A stretch of DNA of 64,000 nucleotides from Lolium rigidum (lineage: Eukaryota > Streptophyta > Magnoliopsida > Poales > Poaceae), in contig NC_061514.1 in assembly GCF_022539505.1 (NCBI RefSeq), forward strand, positions 342,038,644-342,102,643. The letters run 5' to 3'. A program made the translations under genes and the position numbers. Under the pieces are notes generated by a model. That model did no database searches. It had not been told where the DNA came from and worked only from the letters and a program-made list of their open reading frames with translations. Below are positions 1-10,510 of the stretch, piece by piece; the stretch's first letter is position 1, and each line of letters opens with the position of its first letter.

Positions 1-223
1 TTTGTCTATTTACTATTTATGTGCCCTCGGATTCTTAGTACTACTCAGTTTTGCCCTCAAGTTCTATCACAAATGCTCTCAGAAGCCCAAACTTATCCTG
101 ATTGGTTGAGCCGTTGTTACACGGATCGACTCCACGAACCGTTGATCAACTGATCTAACGGGCAGTATACCCCTCCCCGTCTCTTCGTGGCCACCCTTAT
201 CTCTCTCTTCGTGGCCACCCCTC

Positions 224-1461
224 CACTACAAGAAAAGTTCTGATAGACAACGTCTCAAAATCGTCCGCTAAGGGGTATTTTTCGTCGCCCATGGGCCTAA
301 CCCGACGATATGGGTTCTGTTGTGGAAACTGCGTCAGGCAAAGTCCAACGACGTTTTTTCGGTCCGTCGCGCTTGGGCGCCCTTCCGCCACGGAAAATCG
401 GACCGTTGCGCAAGTGTTTCCGGGAGCCCGTTGACTGCCGACGTCATGCAACGCGACACGTGGCGGACGCCGTTAGCGCCGGTTAACGGCGTTAACCAGC
501 TGAAACCCCGTGGTAGATGGTAGGCCCACACGAGGCTCGCCACGTCTTAGCGGGCCGGGCCAGCCGACATAGTTTGATCGGTCAACTATATAGCTGGGCT
601 GGTCCATTAGTTACGTGGGCCGGGCCTAACCTCTAAGGTTGATCGGTCAAAACTTAAATGGGCCGGCCCATTTAACATGTGGGGTCCACCTTACGGCTAT
701 CGGGCCGGCCCAAGAAGCAAGTGGGCCGGGCCGAAACTACAGAGTGGGTCCCACTTTCCGTTAAAGGGCCGGCCCATTTAGTGTGTGGGGTCCACCGTGT
801 AGCAAGTGGGCCGGCCCAAAAACACGAGGTGGGTCCCACTTTCCGGTTAAAGGGTCGGCCCATTTAGTATGTGGGGTCCACCATATAGCAAGTGGGCCGG
901 CCCAACAAGATAGTGGGCCGGGCCAAAAACACGGTGGGTCCCACTTTCCCGTTAAAGGGCCGGCCCATTTGGTGTGTGGGGTCCACCATATAGCAAGTGG
1001 CCGGCCCAACAAGATAGTGGGTCGGGCCAAAAGCACGAGTGGGTCCCACCTTCTCGTTAAAAGGCCGGCCCATTTAGTATGTGGGGTCCACCATATAGCA
1101 AGTGGGCCGGCCCAACAAGATAGTGGGCCGGGCCAAAACCCATGTGGGTCCCACCTTCCTGTTAAAGGGCCGGCCCATTTAGTATGTGGGGTCCACCATA
1201 TAGCAAGTGGGCCGGCCCAACAAGATAGTGGGCTGGCAAAAGCACATGTGGGTCCCACCTTCTCGTTAAAGGGCCGGCCCATTTACCATGTGGGACCACC
1301 ATATACCAAATGGGCTGGCCCAACAAGATAGTGGGCCGGCCCAATAAGCATGTGGATCCCACTATCGTGTAGCCGGGCCGGCCTACTAAAGAAGTGGGCC
1401 GGCCCAAAATGAAAGTGGGTCCCACACTACGGTAAGTGGGCCGGCCCAATCTGTTGTAGTG
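224..1461. mobile_element. CACTA-like non-autonomous DNA transposon
   Basis: The left end begins CACTACAAGAAAA, the usual terminus of grass CACTA (En/Spm) elements. The right end at 1454-1461 reads TTGTAGTG, the reverse complement of the first eight bases, with some decay further in. The flanking 3-bp words are CTC (221-223) and CCC (1462-1464), so the expected 3-bp target duplication matches at two of three bases. No transposase reading frame is visible; the inside is mostly a GC-rich tandem array. The open frames of 170-180 codons in it are by-products of the repeat. The boundaries are inferred from the termini, and the right one is weaker. Confidence 0.55.
640..1450. repeat. GC-rich tandem array, 105-bp unit
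   Basis: The word GTGGGTCCC recurs at about 743, 829, 934, 1039, 1144 and 1249. This gives one 86-bp spacing followed by four spacings of 105 bp; degenerate units continue to about 1450. Each unit carries GTGGGTCCCAC, a GTGGGGTCCAC variant, the perfect palindrome GGGCCGGCCC and a GGGCCGGGCC variant. The units differ by a few substitutions and single-base indels, so the array is old enough to have diverged but kept its register. Confidence 0.9.
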
Positions 1462-1599
1462 CCCTACTTGTTTGACTAGTCAACATGCATTAAATTTCAT
1501 GAGCCTAAAATCTGATATCAATGATACACACAATTACATACACAAATAAAACAAGTAGGAAAATTACAAGGCAATTCATGTACCCAAATAAAAAAATTA

Positions 1600-1869
1600 C
1601 TCCCTCTGTTCCATTCTATAGTGCCTATTGTTTTTTGGCACGGAAATTAGCGTAAGAGTATTTTTTACACAAGACCTCTAGCTGAACGATTTGAGATCAA
1701 CGTAAAATTTGGAAAATCCATATCTTTCTAACTAAAATAACAATTTTGGGAGCTGGACGAGTTGGGAGCTGAACGGGGACGAGGTAATTGAAAAAAAACT
1801 AAGCTACAACCTTATATTCTGAAACAAATGCCAAAAATCTATAGGCACTATAAAAAGGAACGGAGGGAG
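1600..1869. mobile_element. Stowaway-type MITE
   Basis: The 270-bp element begins CTCCCTCTGTTCC and ends GGAACGGAGGGAG, near-perfect terminal inverted repeats of the Tc1/mariner-derived Stowaway class. The match continues inward (ATAGTGCC on the left, GGCACTAT on the right). TA dinucleotides at 1598-1599 and 1870-1871 are the expected target duplication. It has no coding capacity. Confidence 0.88.
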
Positions 1870-2763
1870 TACATAGAATCATTGAGGACTTCTATTAGCA
1901 TCATCAATAACACGTTGAAATTTGGCAATCGCCTTGATTGAATCTTGTGTACTCTTTGTCAACATATCAGCTACAGATCTTAAAGCAGCAATACCATATC
2001 TTTTATAAAGTACAGCCTTGAGATATTTACTTGTTTGATGAAAGCAATGGTCTAGGTTGACGGCTATGAGAAGATGCATCGAAGAAATATCGGAAGTTTT
2101 TGTGGGCCTCACTTCTAATGAAGATTGCTTCATCACAACCGCATTCCGATAATAATGCAAAAAGAGTTAAACGATGAACTATGCAAACATTTATTATGCA
2201 ATGTAGATATAAGATAATAACAAGTTGCATAAATAAGACAATGTATGGAACTTGTACTAAGCACAAACTTACATCATAATGTTGCACGGGGTCGCTACGG
2301 ATCCTTTTTTGGCGACTATCTTCTAATGATGACTCGCTTCATTAAAATCGCATTACGGTAACATTGCAAACATAGTTACAACAATTAACTATTCAAACAT
2401 GTATTACGCAATGTAGAGATCGGATAACGACATGTAGCAGAAATAAGCACAAGATAAGATAAGATGCATGTACTAAGCACATACGGCTCGCTGCAGGTCC
2501 TTCTCTTGCGTGCACTAGTCGTGGTCAACATGCCCGTCATTTTAGGTTCAGCCATCAAGTGAAATGCTAATCCTCCTGCTCCATTGTCCTTAATCTGTGT
2601 TTAGATATCACATTTAAGACCAAGTCAGCTGGTTTCAAATAACAATAAACTTTCATAGTACATAGAGGATGACATGCGGGTCCCATGAGCCTGCAGGTTC
2701 CTCAACGTTTCAAACGTGGCATGAGATCGAAAGAAAAAGGTAAGTGACCAAATATGAGGTGCC
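1870..2763. repeat. Two degenerate direct copies, otherwise unassigned
   Basis: A block starting TCTAATGA at 2113 is repeated from 2322 (offset about 209 bp). The copies share words such as GCAATGTAGA, CATTTATTATGC/CATGTATTACGC and GTACTAAGCACA but have diverged strongly. A 93-codon minus-strand open frame (1879-2160) overlaps the first copy. I do not recognise its product and see no splice or promoter context, so I do not call it a gene. The rest of this stretch shows nothing identifiable up to the LTR at 2764. Confidence 0.5.
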
Positions 2764-4356
2764 TGATACGTCTCCGACGTATCGATAATTTCTTATGTTC
2801 TATGCCATATTATTGATGATACCTACATGTTTTATGCACACTTTATGTCATATTCGTGCATTTTCTGGAACTAACCTATTAACAAGATGCCGAAGTGCCG
2901 GTTCTCGTTTTTCGCTGTTTTTGGTTTCGGAAATCCTAGTAACGAAATATTCTCGGAATTGGACGAAACAAAGACCCAGGGGCCTATTTTTCCACGGACC
3001 TTCCAGAAGACCGAAGAACATACGAAGTGGGGCCACGAGGTGGCGACACCACAAGGCGGTGCGGCCCAGGGGGGCCCGCGCCACCCTATGGTGTGGCCCC
3101 CTCGTCTGGCCCCCGACTCTGCCCTTCCGCCTACTTAAAGCCTCCGTCGCGAAACCCCTGAGGCGAAAAACCACGATACGGAAAACCTTCCAGAGACGCC
3201 GCCGCCGATCCCATCTCGGGGATTACGGAGATCTCCTCCGGCACCCCGCCGGAGAGGGGATTCATCTCCCGGAGGACTCTACACCGCCATGGTCGCCTCC
3301 GGGAGTGATGAGTGAGTAGTTCACCCCTGGACTATGGGTCCATAGCAGTAGCTAGATGGTTGTCTTCTCCTCATTGTGCTTCATTGTCGGATCTTGTGAG
3401 CTGCCTAACATGATCAAGATCATCTATCCGTAATTCTATATGTTGTGTTTGTCGGGATCCGATGGATAGAGAATACCATGTCATGTTAATTATCAAGTTA
3501 TTACATATGTGTTGTTTATGATCTTGCATGCTCTCCGTTATTAGTAGAGGCTCGGCCAAGTTTTTACTTTTAACTCGAAGAGGGAGTATTTATGCTCGAT
3601 AGTGGGTTCATGCCTGCATTGACACCGGGACGATGACGAAAAGTTCTAAGGTTGTGTTGCGCTGTTGCCACTAGGGATAAAACATTGGCGCTATGTCCGA
3701 GGATGTAGTTGTTGATTACATTACGCACCATACTTAATGCAATTGTCTGTTGCTTTGCAACTTAATACTGGAGGGGGTTCGGACGATAACGTGAAGGTGG
3801 ACTTTTTAGGCATAGATGCAGTTGGATGGCGGTCTATGTACTTTGTCGTAATGCCCAATTAAATCTCACTATACTTATCATGTCATGTATGTGTATTGTT
3901 ATGCTCTCTCTATTTGTCAATTGCCCGATCGTAATTTGTTCACCCAACATGCTTTTATCTTATGGGAGAGACACCTCTAGTGAACTGTGGACCCCGGTCC
4001 ATTCTTTAATACTGAAATACAAATCTGCTGCAATACTTGTTTTTACTATTTTCTCTGCGAACAATCATCTTCCACACAATACGGTTAATCCTTTGTTACA
4101 GCAAGCCGGTGAGATTGACAACCTCGCTGTTTCGTTGGGGCAAAGTACTTTGGTTGTGTTGTGCAGGTTCCACGTTGGCGCCGGAATCTCTGGTGTTGCG
4201 CCGCACTACATCCCGCCGCCATCAACCTTCAACGTGCTTCTTGGCTCCTCCCGGTTCGATAAACCTTGGTTTCTTTCTCGAGGGAAAACTTGCTGCTGTG
4301 CGCATCATACCTTCCTCTTGGGGTTGCCCAACGAACGTGTGAAATACACGCCATCA
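2764..4356 (+). repeat. Gypsy LTR, subfamily A (copy 1, 5' LTR)
   Basis: This 1593-bp LTR starts TGATACGTCTCCGACG and ends TACACGCCATCA. It matches the solo LTR at 15392-16991 and the 3' LTR at 48914 along its length. It carries the GC-rich promoter-proximal block near 3000-3300 seen in all copies, with a TATA-like CTACTTAAAG near 3132. The 5' flank is GTGCC (2759-2763). A primer binding site follows directly, so this is a 5' LTR. Short open frames inside it recur in every LTR copy and are not genes. Confidence 0.88.
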
Positions 4357-4367
4357 AGCTCTTTTAC

Positions 4368-4384
4368 GGCGCCGTTGCCGGGGA
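4368..4384 (+). other. tRNA-Asp primer binding site
   Basis: GGCGCCGTTGCCGGGGA lies 11 bases after the LTR end. It is complementary to the 3' end of plant tRNA-Asp, the primer used by Athila-clade Ty3/gypsy elements. The first base of the expected TGG is a C here (4367), a minor decay. Confidence 0.8.
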
Positions 4385-4608
4385 GATCAAGACACGCTGC
4401 AAGGGGAGTCTCCACTTCCCAATCTCTTTACTTTGTTTTTGTCTTGCTTTATTTTATTTACTACTTTGTTTGCTGCATTATATCAAAACACAAAAAAATT
4501 AGTTGCTAGCTTTACTTTATTTACTACCTTGTTTGCTATATCAAAAACACAAAAAAATTAGTTACTTGCATTTACTTTATCTAGTTTGCTTTATTTACTA
4601 CTGCTAAA

Positions 4609-6064
4609 ATGGCCAACCCTGAAAATACTAAGTTGTGTGACTTCACAAGCACAAATAATAATGATTTCTTATGCACACCTATTGCTCCACCTGCTACTAC
4701 AGCAGAATTCTTTGAAATTAAACCTGCTTTACTAAATCTTGTTATGCGAGAGCAATTTTCCAGTGTTAGTTACGATGATGCTGCTACCCATCTCAATAAT
4801 TTTGTTGAACTATGTGAAATGCAAAAGTATAAAGATGTAGATGGTGACATTATAAAATTAAAATTGTTCCCTTTCTCATTAAGAGGAAGAGCTAAAGATT
4901 GGTTGCTATCTCTCGCCTAAGAATAGTATTGATTCCTGGACTAAATGCAAGGATGCTTTTATTGGTAGATATTATCCCCCTGCTAAAATTATATCTTTGA
5001 GGAGTAGCATAATGAATTTTAAACAATTGGATAATGAACATGTTGCTCAAGCTTGGGAAAGAATGAAATCTTTGGTTAAAAATTGCCCAACCCATGGATC
5101 GACTACTTGGATGATCATCCAAACCTTCTATGCGAGGACTAAATTTTTCTTCGCGGAATTTATTGGATTCAGCTGCTGGAGGTACCTTTATGTCCATCAC
5201 TCTTGGTGAAGCAACAAAGCTTCTTGATAATATGATGGTTAATTACTCTGAATGGCACACGGAAAGAGCCCCACAAGGTAAGAAGGTAAATTCCGTTGAA
5301 GAATCCTCTTCCTTGAATGATAAGGTTGATGCTATTATGTCTATGCTTGCGAATGATAGGACTAATGTTGATCCTAATAATGTTCCATTAGCTTCATTGG
5401 TTGCCCAAGAAGAACATGTTGATGTAAACTTCATTAAAAATAATAATTTCAACAACAATGCTTATCGGAACAATTCTAGTAATAACTATAGGCCATATCC
5501 TTATAATAATGGTAACGGTTATGCTAATTCTTATGGGAATTCTTACAACAATAATAGGAATACACCCCCTGGACTTGAAGCCATGCTTAAAGAATTTATT
5601 AGTACACAAACTGCCTTTAACAAATCTGTTGAGGAAAAGCTCAATAAAATTGATATTCTTGTTTCTAGAGTTGATAGTCTTGCCTCTGATGTTGATCTTT
5701 TGAAATCGAAAGTTATGCCTAATAGGGATATTGAAAATAAAATTGTTACTACAGCAAATTCCATCCAAGTTAGAATTAATGAGAATATAAGATTAATGGC
5801 TAAACTGCGTGCTAGGTGGGATAGAGAAGAAAATGAAAAACTAGCTAAAAAAGAAAATGTAGCTAAAGTTTGGACTATTACCACCACTAGCAATGTTAAT
5901 GATTCATATGTTGCTGCACCTCCTAATATCAATGGTAAAATAATTGGTGTTAGCAATGCTTCTACTCCTAGTGCAAAGCGCGCAAAATTACTCGAAACTG
6001 CTAAAGCTATTGAAACCGCTTGTGATAAAACTGCTGAAATTTTTTTCAACCTTGGGGATGATAA
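4609..6064 (+). pseudogene. Gypsy gag, frameshifted and cut by gap
   Basis: This is the gag region of an Athila-like retrotransposon. It aligns codon for codon with the cleaner copy at 13533. The start is the ATG at 4609, giving a MANPENTKLCDF N-terminus. Single-base insertions break the frame near 4913 (stop at 4918-4920) and near 5135, after which the frame runs on to the gap at 6065. A retrotransposon gag domain is visible (LRGRAKDWLLSL, then the sDxW and RYYPP region), followed by an Asn/Tyr-rich low-complexity stretch and a helical region. I see no CCHC zinc knuckle. It is not expected to make full-length Gag. Confidence 0.85.
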
Positions 6065-6164
6065 NNNNNNNNNNNNNNNNNNNNNNNNNNNNNNNNNNNN
6101 NNNNNNNNNNNNNNNNNNNNNNNNNNNNNNNNNNNNNNNNNNNNNNNNNNNNNNNNNNNNNNNN
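6065..6164. other. Assembly gap 1 (100 N)
   Basis: This is a run of exactly 100 N, a conventional placeholder for a gap of unknown size. It falls inside retrotransposon gag. The sequence on its right does not continue the same domain: it begins in an env-like or spacer reading frame. Confidence 0.99.
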
Positions 6165-6680
6165 GTGCCACTTACTGCTGAGAGTAAATTTTGTTGTGAT
6201 TATACTATGCCTCCTACACTTGATGAGAATAATAATGATAGCTACTTTGTTGAATTTGCTCCCACTACAACTAATAAAATTGACTATGCCTATGTGGAGA
6301 GTAATAATATTATGCATGAGACTCATGATAAGAATGCTTTATGTGATAGTTATATTGTTGAGTTTGCTCATGATGCTACTGAAAGTTATTATGAGAGAGG
6401 AAAATATGGTTGTAGAAATTTTCATGTTACTAAAATGCCTCTCTATGTGCTGAAATTTTTGAAGCTACACTTGTTTTATCTTCCTATGCTTGTTACTTTG
6501 CTCTTCATGAACTTGTTTATTTACAAGATTCCTATGCATAGGAAGCATGTTAGACTTAAATTTGTTTTGAATTGCCTCTTGATGCTCTCTTTTGCTTCAA
6601 CTACTATTTCTTGCGAGTGCATCATTAAAACTGCTGAGCCCATCTTAACGGCTATAAAGAAAGAACTTCTTGGGAGATAA
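6165..6680 (+). CDS. Env-like / accessory ORF of gypsy element (partial)
   Basis: An open frame runs from the gap to the TAA at 6678-6680 (about 171 codons; the 5' end is lost in the gap). It has an acidic and Asn-rich N-terminal half (YVESNN, CDSYIVEFAHD) and then a hydrophobic C-terminal half with two likely membrane segments (around 6460-6540 and 6570-6620). This fits the membrane-spanning third ORF described for Athila-like elements, but the assignment rests on position and hydrophobicity only. The downstream TTGGGAGATAACCCATG matches the sequence after the protease ORF in the other elements, so it occupies the same place in the element. Confidence 0.5.
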   Translation: MPLTAESKFCCDYTMPPTLDENNNDSYFVEFAPTTTNKIDYAYVESNNIMHETHDKNALCDSYIVEFAHDATESYYERGKYGCRNFHVTKMPLYVLKFLKLHLFYLPMLVTLLFMNLFIYKIPMHRKHVRLKFVLNCLLMLSFASTTISCECIIKTAEPILTAIKKELLGR

Positions 6681-9062
6681 CCCATGTGTTATTTTGCTAC
6701 AGTACTTTGTTTTTATTTTGTGTCTTGGAAGTTGTTTACTACTGTAGCAACCTCTCCTTATCTTAGTTTTGAGTTTTGTTGTGCCAAGTTAAGCCGTTGA
6801 TAGAAAAGCAAGTACTAGATTTGGATTACTGCGCAGTTCCAGATTTCTTTGATGTCAGGTCCACCTCCCTGTAGGTAGCTCAGAAAGTTATGCCAATTTA
6901 CGTGCATGATCCTCAGATATGTACGCAACTTTCATTCAATTTGAGCATTTTCATTTGAGCAAGTCTGGTGCCATTTTAAAATTCGTCAATACGAACCGTT
7001 CGTTTTGACAGATTCTGCCTTTTATTTCGCATTGCCTCTTTCGCTATGTTGGATGAATTTCTTTGATCCACTAATGTCCAGTAGCATTATGCAATGTCCA
7101 GAAGTGTTAAGAATGATTGTGTCACCTCTGAATATGTCAATTTATATTGTGCACTAACCCTCTAATGAGTTGTTTCGAGTTTGGTGTGGAGGAAGTTTTC
7201 AAGGATCAAGAGAGGAGTATGATGCAACATGATCAAGGAGAGTGAAAGCTCTAAGCTTGGGGATGCACCCGTGGTTCACCCCTGCATATATCAAGAAGAC
7301 TCAAGCGTCTAAGCTTGGGGATGCCCAAGGCATCCCCTTCTTCATCGACAACATTATCAGGTTCCTCCCCTGAAACTATATTTTTATTCCATCACATCTT
7401 ATGTGCTTTTTCTTGGAGCGTCCGTGTGCTTTTGTTTTTGTTTTTGTTTGAATAAATTGGATTACATCATGCTTGTGTGGGAGAGAGACACGCTCCGCTG
7501 GTTCATATGAACACATGTGTTCTTAGCTCATAATATTCATGGCGAAGTTTCCTCTTCGTTAAATTGTTATATGGTTGGAATTGGAAAATGATACATGTAG
7601 TAATTGCTATAATGTCTTGGGTAATGTGATACTTGGCAATTGTTGTGCTCATGTTTAAGCTCTTGCATCATATACTTTGCACCTATTAGTGAAGAATACA
7701 TAGAGCATGCTAAAATTTGGTTTGCATAATTGGTCTCTCTAAGGTCTATATAATTTCTAGTAAGGTGTTTGAACAACAAGGAAGACGATGTATAGTCTTA
7801 TAATACTTGTAATATGTCTTTTATGTGAGTTTTGTCTGTACTAGTTCATCCTTGTGTTTGCCTCAAACAACCTTGCTAGCCTAAACCTTGTATCGAGAGG
7901 GAATACTTCTCATGCATCCAAATACTTGAGCCAACCACTATGCCATTTGTGTCCACCATACCTACCTACTACATGGTATTTCTCCGCCATTCCAAAGTAA
8001 ATTGCTTGAGTGCTACCTTTAAACAATTCAAAATTTATTACCTCTTATTTGTGTCAATGTTTTATAGCTCATGAGGAAGTATGTGGTGTTTATCTTTCAA
8101 TCTTGTTGGGCAACTTTCACCAATGGACTAGTGGCTTCATCCGCTTATCCAATAATTTTGCAAAAAGAGCTGGCAATGGGATTCCCAGTCCCAAATTAAC
8201 AAACTAAAAATAGACACTCCTCCATGGTATGTGATTGTTGGACGGCACCCGAAGGATTCGGTTAGCCATGGCTTGTGTAAGCAAAGGTTGGGAGGAGTGT
8301 CATCATAATAAAACTAAAATAAAAAGGTACTCCTTCATGGTATGAGATTGTTGGCGGGCACCCGAGGATTCGGTTAGCCATGGTTTGTGAAAGAAAGGTT
8401 GGAAGGAGTGCCATCCAAAAATAAAATAAAATGGGAGCCGCTCTTTGAAGGTTTGTCCGGCAAGGGGGTTAGAGTACCCGCTACCATTCGTTGACAACAA
8501 CATACACCTCTCAAAACTTTATTTTTATGCTCTCTTTATGTTTTCAAAATCAAAGCTCTAGCACAAATATAGCAATCGATGCTTTTCCTCTATGGAGGAC
8601 CATTCTTTTACTTTCATTGTTGAGTCAGTTCACCTATTTCTCTCCATCTCAAGAAGCAAACACTTGTGTGAACTGTGCATTGATTCTTACATATTTGCAT
8701 ATTGCATTTGTTATATTGCTTTGCATTGACAATTGTCCATGAGATATACATGTTATAAGTTGAAAGCAACCGCTGAAACTTCATCTTCCTTTGTGTTGCT
8801 TCAATGCCTCTACTTTGAATTATTGCTTTATGAGTTAACTCTTATGCAAGACTTATTGATGCTTGTCTTGAAGTGCTATTCATGAAAAGTCTTTGCTTTA
8901 TGATTCACTTGTTTACTCATGTCATATACATTGTTTTGATCGCTGCATCCACTACATATGCCTTACAAATAGTATGATCAAGTTTCGATGGCATGTCACT
9001 CCAGAAATTATCTTTGTTATCGTTTTACCTGCTCGGGACGAGCGAACTAAGCTTGGGGATGC
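6681..9062 (+). mobile_element. Gypsy 3' non-coding internal region
   Basis: This long stretch lacks coding potential and is collinear with 17247-19857 and 46336-48913 in the other two elements. No reverse transcriptase, RNase H or integrase motif is present in any of the three, so the elements are non-autonomous. It ends with CTAAGCTTGGGGATGC immediately before the LTR at 9063, the presumed polypurine tract region. The short open frames here are not conserved between copies. Confidence 0.75.
7317..7337 (+). other. Conserved 9-bp stem-loop next to PPT-like repeat
   Basis: GGGGATGCC, loop CAA, GGCATCCCC forms a perfect 9-bp stem. It overlaps the second of two PPT-like words CTAAGCTTGGGGATG (7252 region and 7310 region). 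The same arrangement is kept in the other elements at 17946-17964 (8-bp stem) and 47031-47051 (9-bp stem). Its function is unknown. Confidence 0.7.
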
Positions 9063-9821
9063 CGATACGTCTCCAACGTATCGATAATTTCTTGTGTTCC
9101 ATGCCACATTATTGATGTTATCTACATGTTTTATGCACACTTTATGTCATATTCGTGCATTTTTCGGAACTAACCTATTAACAAGATGCCGAAGTGCCGG
9201 TTCTCGTTTCTGCTGTTTTTGGTTTCAGAAATCCTAGTAACGAAATATTCTCGGAATCGGACGAAATCAACGCCAAAGTTCCTATTTTCATCGGAAGCAT
9301 CCGAACACCGGGAAGGACCGGAGGGGGCCACAGGGCCACCAAACCCTAGGCCGGCGCGGCCGGAGAGGGGCCGCGCCGCCCTATGGTGTGGCCCCCCTGT
9401 CAGCCCTCTGCGCCGCCTCTTCGCCTATATAAAGCCCCCGGATCGAAAACCGGATACCAATTGACGAAACCCACGCAAACACCGCCGGAGCCGCCGCCAT
9501 CGCGAAGCCAAGATCCGGGGACAGGATCTCTGTTCGGCACCCTGCCGGAGCGAGGAAGTGCCCCGGAAGGCTTCTCCATCGACACCGCTGCCATCTCCAC
9601 CGCCATCTTCATCACCGTCGTTGCTCCCATGAGGAGGGAGTAGTTCTCCATCGAGGCTCGGGGCTGTACTGCGGTAGCTATGTGGTTCATCTCTCTCCTA
9701 TGTAGTTCAATACAATAATCTCATGAGCTGCCTTACATGATTGAGATTCATATGATGATGCTTGTAATCTAGATGTCATTATGCTAGTCAAGTGAGTTTT
9801 ACTTATGTGATCTCCAGGAGA

Positions 9822-10200
9822 CTCCTCGTCCCACGTGTGTAAAGGTGACGAGTGTGTGCACCGTGTGGGTCTCTTAGGCTAGATTTCACGAGAATACTTA
9901 TTCACTCATTGAATGGTATAGTGAGGTGCTTATTTATATCTCTTTATGATTGCAGCATGTTTGTATCACAATTTATCTATGTGCTACTCTAGTGATGTGT
10001 TATTAAAGTAGTTTTATTCCTCCTGCATGTGTGCAAAGGTGACAGTGCGTGCACCGTGTTAGTACTTGGTTTATGCTATGATCATGATCTCTTGTAGATT
10101 ATGGAGTTAACTATTGCTATGATAATATTGATGTGATCTATTCCTCCTACATATGCATGAAGGTGACGAGTGTGCATGCTATGCTAGTACTTGGTTTAGT
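9822..10200 (+). repeat. Degenerate tandem repeats inside LTR C
   Basis: Three blocks begin CTCCTCGTCCCACGTGTG (9822), CTCCTGCATGTGTGC (about 10020) and CTCCTACATATGCATG (about 10145). Each is followed by an AAGGTGAC word, and the last two also share TAGTACTTGGTTTA. Spacing is irregular (about 200 and 125 bp). Confidence 0.7.
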
Positions 10201-10418
10201 CTCGTTGATCTATCTTACACTAAAGGTTACTAAAACATGAGCATTATTGTGGAGCTTGTTAACTCCGGCATTGAGGGTTCGTGTAATCCTACGCAATGTG
10301 TTCATCATCCAACAAAAGTGTAGAGTATGCATTTATCTATTCTGTTATGTGATCAATGTTGAGAGTGTCCACTAGTGAAAGTGTAATCCCTAGGCCTTGT
10401 TCCTAAATACTCGCTCGA

Positions 10419-10510
10419 GTTACTACTCGCTTGTTTACTACTCGCTGCGTTACTACTGCTGAGTTACTACTCGCTTGTTACTCGTTTTTCTTGCGTTACT
10501 ACTGCTGCAA
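10419..10510 (+). repeat. Short minisatellite in LTR C
   Basis: Variants of GTTACTACTCGCTTGTT or GTTACTACTGCTG are repeated about six times. This is a low-complexity CT/AC-rich tract with no coding meaning. Confidence 0.7.

Noticed and set aside
761..1331. Long open frames on both strands (173 and 182 codons) in the GC-rich array
   Set aside because: They are repetitive translations of the 105-bp unit, overlap on opposite strands, are rich in Gly, Pro and Trp, and have no domain or promoter.
640..1450. CRISPR-like array
   Set aside because: The units are 105 bp, nearly identical throughout with no unique spacers, and the context is a plant nuclear transposon.
1879..2160. 93-codon minus-strand open frame as a gene
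   Set aside because: No recognised family or signals, and it overlaps one copy of a decayed duplication; left unassigned.
2795..3319. Repeated open frame starting MFYAILLM or MFHAILLM in several places (2795, 15423, 48945 and similar)
   Set aside because: It recurs at the same position in every LTR copy, with frameshifts between copies, and lies over the LTR promoter; it is not a gene.
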